NCBI GenBank assembly: GCA_030054275.1
Contig: JASGCF010000136.1
Location: 1 to 8,257, forward strand
From: Limnohabitans sp.
GTDB lineage: Bacteria > Planctomycetota > Phycisphaerae > Phycisphaerales > SM1A02
DNA: 8,257 nt
Reading direction: 5' to 3'
Positions 1-5,519 of this stretch are shown here, in pieces. A program made the translations under genes and the position numbers. The notes below the pieces were generated by a model, which worked only from the letters and a program-made list of their open reading frames with translations, ran no database searches and had not been told where the DNA came from. The stretch's first letter is position 1, and each line of letters starts with the position of its first letter.

Positions 1-1192
1 GTGTAACCACGACGCCTCGCACTTCCTCATTGGTTGCAGCCGTGACTTCGATCCAGAGATCGTCTACCGCAATGGAAATTCCTGACGCTTCTGCCCGTCC
101 AGCTGGTATCTCAATCTGTGCGTAAAACCGCGCCTCTGGGTACGACGCACGCGCAACAAACAACTCCGTAAACGCAGGCCATGCACGCCGAGCCATGATT
201 TCACGAACACGCATGATGCCTTCAGAGACAAAGTAGCCCGCGTTTCCCCGAAGCACCATTTGTAAGACATCGTGCGGAGGCATCCACACGGCGCGAAAGC
301 TACCCCGCTTTCCAACCGCGCACACCGCTGCGCGCTGGCCGCGCAATTCCGGACCGCGATCGCGCGCACCACCTGCCGCGGTCGGATCGAGTGTTTCGAT
401 GACCTCATCGACAGGTACGAGTGTGATCTGTAATTGAGGTCCAACCTCGAATGGAGTACCTGGCTCTGGCAGTGGCTCTGTAGCGATTCGCGATCCCAGC
501 ATGTTGAGAAGATCAAGCGCTGGGCGAAGTTCATCGTGCGGAATTTCGAACATTTCAAGTTCAGGTCGGCCAACACGATGAAGACCATGAGTCCGAAGCC
601 AGTAGGTTTGAGGCGCGTGCGTTCGGTCCGCGGTTGTTTCCGTCGCGCCCGCGCTACCAACGACTTCGATGCGGAAGAGATGACGCTCGTCAAGCAATGC
701 ACCCACAGGTTGTCGCAGAAACAACCGCTCGATTTCGTTGGCGCGGAAGATCATGGCGAGATCAGGAGTAAACACGAGGAGCGTGCGCTGCCCACCCATA
801 CGCGCCACTGTTGCAGCGAGACGGGCTGCGTCGACGACCGGCGAGCCAAACTCCAAAATGGTTTCAATCACCAAACACCATCGTGCATCACGCGCTTCAT
901 CGTCAGGCGTGTGTGCTGGATTTGCTCGCTCGCACCAAATCAGCACACGGTTTGCACGCCCTTTGATCGAACAAAGAAATGACCACGCGACGGCCGCATC
1001 ATCGAGTCCGATGGGTTCGATGTCTTCTGGTTCAACGCCGAAGGTTGCAAGGATCGCGTCAAAAGCATCACCTGGATCGGGCAAGTCTTCGCCCGCTACA
1101 AAGGCGATGTAACAGCACGAATCTGGTTGGTCGACACGCCATGGATCGGTGGGCGCTTCGCCAATATTGAGAGGCCGATGTTCACGCGACAT
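1..1192 (-). CDS. DUF4026/DUF2314-like protein, 3' end cut by window edge
   Basis: An open frame of 397 codons starting at ATG 1190-1192 and running off the left edge without a stop; I read it codon by codon through the whole stretch. It starts MSREHRPLNIGEAPTDPW. No signal peptide or membrane segment is visible, so it is probably cytoplasmic. Residues 198-214 read WLRTHGLHRVGRPELEM, which resembles the WLHTHGL..xG.PELE motif I associate with DUF4026 and DUF2314 proteins. Near the edge, ARFYAQIEIPAG (about 354-365) and DLWIEVT (378-384) followed by RGVVVT resemble the DUF2314 pattern of a beta strand, W(V/I)xVT and G.L.N.P; the end of that motif is outside. Function unknown in both families. 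The start is well fixed: an in-frame TGA, the stop of the exported-protein gene, lies only nine codons upstream and no other start codon lies between. No ribosome binding site is evident. The existence of the gene is secure; the family assignment is from memory and moderate. Confidence 0.85.
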   Translation of the reverse strand, partial: MSREHRPLNIGEAPTDPWRVDQPDSCCYIAFVAGEDLPDPGDAFDAILATFGVEPEDIEPIGLDDAAVAWSFLCSIKGRANRVLIWCERANPAHTPDDEARDARWCLVIETILEFGSPVVDAARLAATVARMGGQRTLLVFTPDLAMIFRANEIERLFLRQPVGALLDERHLFRIEVVGSAGATETTADRTHAPQTYWLRTHGLHRVGRPELEMFEIPHDELRPALDLLNMLGSRIATEPLPEPGTPFEVGPQLQITLVPVDEVIETLDPTAAGGARDRGPELRGQRAAVCAVGKRGSFRAVWMPPHDVLQMVLRGNAGYFVSEGIMRVREIMARRAWPAFTELFVARASYPEARFYAQIEIPAGRAEASGISIAVDDLWIEVTAATNEEVRGVVVT

Positions 1193-1219
1193 GTTGCGAG
1201 AATAGCGAAAGACTCGCTC

Positions 1220-3823
1220 TCACTTGCCCCCGAAATACGGAGAAAGTCTTTGCGGAAGCCGAGCGGTTCGATGCCGCGCCGCGTCCAAACCAAGTTCGCA
1301 CGCTTCTTCGGCCACGAGGAGCGCTTCACAACGCGCAAGCATCCGCTCATCAAGATCCGCAATCCGCGCGCGCGCAACTGCAACGCTCGGCAAAACTCCA
1401 GCGACCTCGTCCCATGCAGCAGGACCTTCAAGGTCGTTGCCGCGAATGATGAGAGATCGCAACTCATGCAACTCGCGCAATGCACGAGACCGTGATTCAT
1501 CGCAACTCTGTAGAAATTCAGCCACAATCACACGCATGGCTTCCGACTTCGCGCGTTGCTCTGTGGAAAGCGCAACGCCGTCTGAAAATCGACCAAGGAG
1601 CCGCACCGCGTCCGAGCGCGCAGGTTCAAGTCCAGGCTGACACCATGCGCGGAATTCGGCGAAGTAGGCATCGCCCGCATCATCACCAAGGACTTCGCGA
1701 ATCTCATCTCCAATCGCAAATCGCAGGGCGATCGCACTCTTCCCTGCAATCGTCGGAAACCATGCCTCCGCTGGCCGCGCAGAACGATTGCTGGCCAGAA
1801 ACATGCGTTGGAAAAAGTCTTCCAAGTTTCGCGCAACAACAACTTCCATTTCGGCGTGCGCTGCGCGAAGTTCCATCGCGCGATCCATGACAAGCGACTC
1901 TGCGGCATCGCGCGTCGCATCGTCCACATCGAGAGAACGAACGATCTCGAGCGGGTTCGCAATCGCTTCAGGTGGTGTACCTAAAATGCCTTGTGCTTCG
2001 CGAGATCGACGCTGCGTACCCACAACCGAAAGTAGATCGAGTTCGAGTCGCGCCGTCGCGATGCGCGGGTCATCTGCGCCAACATTTGCCAGTCGCGCAG
2101 CCTCGGTCAAAACGCGTTCATTGGCAGCACGATCCATGGATCGTGTGCGCTCAAGTGTGGAACGCACTTCACGCATCGCAATTCGGGCACGCGCCTCCGG
2201 CGTGCCTATAGACGCGTCTTCGCCGATGACACGAAGTCGTTGGCCAACCTCATCAAGCAACGGCCGCGTCACTTCTGCAAGACGCTTTGCTTCCATCTCG
2301 CGAATTGCCATGAGTTCGATGCTCGCACCTTCATCGAACCCAAGCCGACTCGTCAGTGTCGCGATCACGCGAGGTGCGAGTGGAGCGCCCAGAAAGAGGC
2401 GCTCATTTTCACGACGCGCGATTCCGTCTTGATCGTCCTCCTCCTTCTCCAGAACTTTCGCGGCCTTCGTTGGCTTCGGCTCAAGGAGCCGCAACACAGC
2501 ATCACGCGCGCTTGAACTCCCCGCAGCGACGGCCATGGAGGCGCCCTCAACACCAGGCACTCGCTCCGCTCCGAGTTGTTCGCGCAACACACCGTAGAGA
2601 GGCTCAACAAGCCCGACCAATTCTTGATAGGCCATTCGACGCGCATCAAGATCGGGCGAAGCAAGCCGCTCTCGAAGTGGACCTTGTCTGCGAAAGTACT
2701 TCGCAAATGCTTCCCGCACCGCGTCTGCGCGCGCTGGCTCGTCCGGATTCGAGGTTTCAAGCAATCGCAGCGCCACTGCGCGCATCGCCCGAAGTGAAGG
2801 CGCACTCCGCACACCGCTATGAAGAAACGCGTCAAGGCGCTCAGAGAAGTCACTCCGCCGCGACGAGGGAGGCTCGTCCGGAAGAGCGTCGCGCGACAAC
2901 GCCATTGGCGCATCTGAAAGACACTCTGCGAACAAGCGACCCTCCCGAAGGAGCGATGCGCGGAGATCTTCGTCCACTTCTCGACGGTCGCGTTCGCGCA
3001 GACGCTTCTCGCGTTGTTCGCGTCGCTTGTTCGCTTTGTCGAGTCGAGCATTGGCTGCGTCGATTGCCTTCTTGCCATTCGCCTGATCGCGTGCAAGCGT
3101 CGCAGCCGCAATCTCTTCTTGGAAGAGAGGTAGGTCCTCGCAATAGTTGAGATACGCCGCATATCGCGCATCCGCGGCGCGTGTCGCAGCAGATGCCAAT
3201 CGCGCATATGCAAGCGTCGCGGCCTCAACAACGGCCTGATCCGGTTGCGGTCCTCCGTCGAGTGCAAGTGTTTCAAGCGGACCCGCAAGGCGCATCGAAT
3301 GCGGCACCCACTGAGAAGTTGCACGCCAAAAGAGAGCGCGTTGGCGAAGGAGTTCCACGAAGGCGTCTGCAGCCGCCGGCAAACGCTCATCGAGTGCCAA
3401 GAGCAGCGTCAACTCAGCTTCGCCTAAGACCCGCTGTACTCTTCGATGCTTTTGCCACAACGAACTCGCGTCATTGCGATCTGTAGGGAAGCCTGTTTGC
3501 TCAATGTCTTGCAAGGATCGAATGAAAGGGTCCCACTCGTCGCGAGCAATTCGAGCGACCTCTTGCTCATAGTCGTCAAACGCTGCGTCAACTTCGCTCC
3601 ACCACGAAGGGTCAAAATCCGGCACCCACGCAGCTGTTTCTCGAACTTCGCTGCATCGGAGCGGCGTTCCAACGCGCTTCAAGTCATAGGTATCTGCACT
3701 ACACGCGCATGGAAGCACAGCGCACGCGGCCATCAAGAACAGCTGCATGAGGCGCGCTCGCCAATCCCGCGCAGCAACACATGCAGATGTCAGCGTATCG
3801 ACGAGTCGGGGACTTCGAGGCAT
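1220..3823 (-). CDS. Large exported alpha-helical protein of unknown function
   Basis: I do not recognise a family. With the chosen start the protein has 867 residues. The N-terminus has Arg-rich residues (R19, R22, R24) and then a hydrophobic core (about 25-40, LMQLFLMAACAVLPCACSA), which suggests a Sec signal peptide with possible cleavage after A43. Cysteines at 34, 39 and 41 raise a lipoprotein option, but none sits in a good lipobox. The mature part is highly charged and helical, with Asp, Glu, Arg, Ala and Leu dominant. A very basic/acidic stretch at about 235-295 looks like a coiled coil, and a second acidic linker lies at about 455-475. No catalytic motif or other membrane span is seen. 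Start choice: the frame is open to 3982, but residues before 3823 are unlike the rest and lie inside the monooxygenase. ATG at 3823 overlaps the monooxygenase end by 34 nt; ATG at 3748 leaves a 41-nt gap but removes the positive charges before the hydrophobic core. Probably periplasmic and lineage-specific. Confidence 0.85.
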   Translation of the reverse strand: MPRSPRLVDTLTSACVAARDWRARLMQLFLMAACAVLPCACSADTYDLKRVGTPLRCSEVRETAAWVPDFDPSWWSEVDAAFDDYEQEVARIARDEWDPFIRSLQDIEQTGFPTDRNDASSLWQKHRRVQRVLGEAELTLLLALDERLPAAADAFVELLRQRALFWRATSQWVPHSMRLAGPLETLALDGGPQPDQAVVEAATLAYARLASAATRAADARYAAYLNYCEDLPLFQEEIAAATLARDQANGKKAIDAANARLDKANKRREQREKRLRERDRREVDEDLRASLLREGRLFAECLSDAPMALSRDALPDEPPSSRRSDFSERLDAFLHSGVRSAPSLRAMRAVALRLLETSNPDEPARADAVREAFAKYFRRQGPLRERLASPDLDARRMAYQELVGLVEPLYGVLREQLGAERVPGVEGASMAVAAGSSSARDAVLRLLEPKPTKAAKVLEKEEDDQDGIARRENERLFLGAPLAPRVIATLTSRLGFDEGASIELMAIREMEAKRLAEVTRPLLDEVGQRLRVIGEDASIGTPEARARIAMREVRSTLERTRSMDRAANERVLTEAARLANVGADDPRIATARLELDLLSVVGTQRRSREAQGILGTPPEAIANPLEIVRSLDVDDATRDAAESLVMDRAMELRAAHAEMEVVVARNLEDFFQRMFLASNRSARPAEAWFPTIAGKSAIALRFAIGDEIREVLGDDAGDAYFAEFRAWCQPGLEPARSDAVRLLGRFSDGVALSTEQRAKSEAMRVIVAEFLQSCDESRSRALRELHELRSLIIRGNDLEGPAAWDEVAGVLPSVAVARARIADLDERMLARCEALLVAEEACELGLDAARHRTARLPQRLSPYFGGK

Positions 3824-5475
3824 GATGAACTGAGCGTAACCGAAGGGTTCGCTCGAAAGAAGCGATCTAGCCACACTGCAATACCTTGTGGTGAAGGTAT
3901 TCCGCTCGGCGCACAGTCCTCGCGATAGGCTACGACTCCATCGGGGCGTACGAGATAGATCGTTGGGCGCGGTGCGTTCCACGAGAATGCATCCGCGGTT
4001 GCAACGATCGTTCGTACTCGTCCGCGAAGTCGGGATGAAGCCAGCGCGTCAAACAACGCAATGTGTTTTGCGCGAACATCATCACGGGACGCCACCGCGA
4101 TCAGCAAGGTCCAGTGAAATCCATCGCAGAGTGCACACCAAGGGCGCGGCGAACCGAAGCCTACCGAACAATCTGCGAGCGGCGGTATCCGCATTCCTGC
4201 GTGCATCGTGCCCAATGCTGGATCGGCGACGCGATTGACATACGCAGGATCGCGTACCGAGGCAATCGATGTTTCACCAAGTTCGCGATCTGCCAAAGTG
4301 GGCGTTGCGGGCGCGTGCATGAAGAGTCGCGCAAACGCTGCGCGTAATCCACGAGGAGCACCAAGTTGAAAGCACTCCGGATCGTGTGCCACGAGTAAAC
4401 GATGCGCAGCGTCGCTTGACGCGTTCACATGTTCAAAATGCTCGCGCCGATCAAGCGAATATCCCTCGAAGATAGAAGTGCCTGCGCCAATCCGAAGATG
4501 GGCCGCCAAACGCCACGCAAGATTGATCGCATCGCCGATTCCTGCGTTCATGCCGTTCCCACCTGCTGCCGAACAGAGATGGGCTGCATCACCTGCAAGA
4601 AAGACTCGACCTTGCTGATACTCAGGCGCGGTGCATTGATGCATCGTGAAGAGCGATGACCACGGTATCGCAGCGATGTCTGCGCCGAGGTGCGCGTGTC
4701 GGCCGAATCCTGATTGATAGACGCGAGCAACCTCTTCAGGATCGACTCGCCCACGCGACCGCCCCACAAGTTCGTCATCTTTGAGTGTCGCGAAGAAAAG
4801 TCGCCCACGATCAAGTGGGAACTGCAAACTCACGCGATCCGGCTCAAACAAAATGAGAGATTCCGTTGACGGGCGCCCTTCTCGCACTTCAAGTTCGCCT
4901 GCAATCCAACGCTCCGGATAGTCACTTCCCTGCATGGAGAGACCAAGCGTGTGCCGGACAGCACTGTGCGCGCCGTCAGCGGCAACGACAAACGCCGCAC
5001 GCAGAGAACACGGGCCGCCCGTTGTCACAACTTCCACTTCAACGCCATGCGCATCTTGGGAAAGTGAAACGAAACGCACATCTCGCTGCACCATGACTCC
5101 GCGTGCGTTCAACTCCTCTTCGAGCAACTGCTCGGTACGCCACTGCTGCACATTTTGTAGAGCGGGGTACTGTGAATCGATCGCGCCTGGACTACGGCGC
5201 ATGATTTCGCGACCAGTCCAATCGAAAAACCGCACATCATGCACTGGGCTCGCATACGCCTCAATCCGATCAGCGACGCCATATGGCGCAAGCAACTCAA
5301 GGGACCGTGCGTGCACTGCACTGGCTCGCGCTTCACGGTGCCGCGTTGACGACTCGTCCACAATTGCCACTCGCACACCTTGCGCTGTGAGCGCGAGCGC
5401 TGCAGTGAGTCCAGTCGGACCAGCTCCAACCACAAGCACTTCGCAAGGTTGATGCATGTGTTGGTCCGATTCCAT
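3790..5475 (-). CDS. FAD-dependent monooxygenase, PheA/TfdB (aromatic hydroxylase) type
   Basis: Probably a single-component flavoprotein hydroxylase using NAD(P)H and O2 on an aromatic or polyketide-like substrate in the cytoplasm; the substrate is unknown. The 561 residues fit the family. The N-terminal Rossmann fold has GAGPTG (17-22), followed by an acidic strand end IVDE (38-41). The second motif AADGAHSAVR (165-174) is the DG fingerprint of the p-hydroxybenzoate hydroxylase superfamily. The third, GDAAHLCSAAGGNGMNAG (295-312), is the GD motif that binds the FAD ribityl chain. The last roughly 150 residues, with YLVRPDGVVAYR near the end, look like the thioredoxin-like C-terminal domain of phenol hydroxylase and TfdB relatives. 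No signal peptide or membrane segment is visible. Start: ATG at 5475, with a second ATG six codons downstream (5457) also possible; neither has a clear ribosome binding site. It lies 44 nt after leuS, and its end may overlap the next gene. Family confident; function not. Alternatives include an MhpA-like or antibiotic-modifying hydroxylase. Confidence 0.93.
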   Translation of the reverse strand: MESDQHMHQPCEVLVVGAGPTGLTAALALTAQGVRVAIVDESSTRHREARASAVHARSLELLAPYGVADRIEAYASPVHDVRFFDWTGREIMRRSPGAIDSQYPALQNVQQWRTEQLLEEELNARGVMVQRDVRFVSLSQDAHGVEVEVVTTGGPCSLRAAFVVAADGAHSAVRHTLGLSMQGSDYPERWIAGELEVREGRPSTESLILFEPDRVSLQFPLDRGRLFFATLKDDELVGRSRGRVDPEEVARVYQSGFGRHAHLGADIAAIPWSSLFTMHQCTAPEYQQGRVFLAGDAAHLCSAAGGNGMNAGIGDAINLAWRLAAHLRIGAGTSIFEGYSLDRREHFEHVNASSDAAHRLLVAHDPECFQLGAPRGLRAAFARLFMHAPATPTLADRELGETSIASVRDPAYVNRVADPALGTMHAGMRIPPLADCSVGFGSPRPWCALCDGFHWTLLIAVASRDDVRAKHIALFDALASSRLRGRVRTIVATADAFSWNAPRPTIYLVRPDGVVAYREDCAPSGIPSPQGIAVWLDRFFRANPSVTLSSSCLEVPDSSIR

Positions 5476-5519
5476 CGTTGATGGTTGAATGACGGCCAGT
5501 CGACCAACCGTGCGTGTAC

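Noticed and set aside
64..702. Minus-strand open frame of 212 codons
   Set aside because: It overlaps in another phase the 397-codon frame running to the left edge, which has the familiar motifs; its product is Arg/Ser/Leu-rich without domains.
1788..2432. Plus-strand Ser/Arg-rich open frame of 214 codons
   Set aside because: Antisense shadow of the exported-protein gene; low-complexity composition follows from codon bias on the opposite strand.
2356..3150. Plus-strand open frame of 264 codons
   Set aside because: It lies antisense inside the exported-protein gene, is rich in Arg, Ala, His and Pro in the manner of a shadow frame, and has no recognisable domain.
2365..3390. Minus-strand open frame of 341 codons in another phase
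   Set aside because: Fully inside the exported-protein gene; its Arg/Ser/Cys-rich, featureless product is typical of an out-of-phase reading of GC-rich coding sequence.
3824..3982. N-terminal extension of the exported protein to the ATG at 3982
   Set aside because: The extra 53 residues lie wholly within the monooxygenase gene, do not resemble a signal peptide, and would push the real signal sequence inside the protein.
5476..5519. GGTTG...CAACC inverted repeat between leuS and the monooxygenase as a terminator
   Set aside because: The stem is only about five pairs with a long loop and there is no T-run after it, so it does not support termination.
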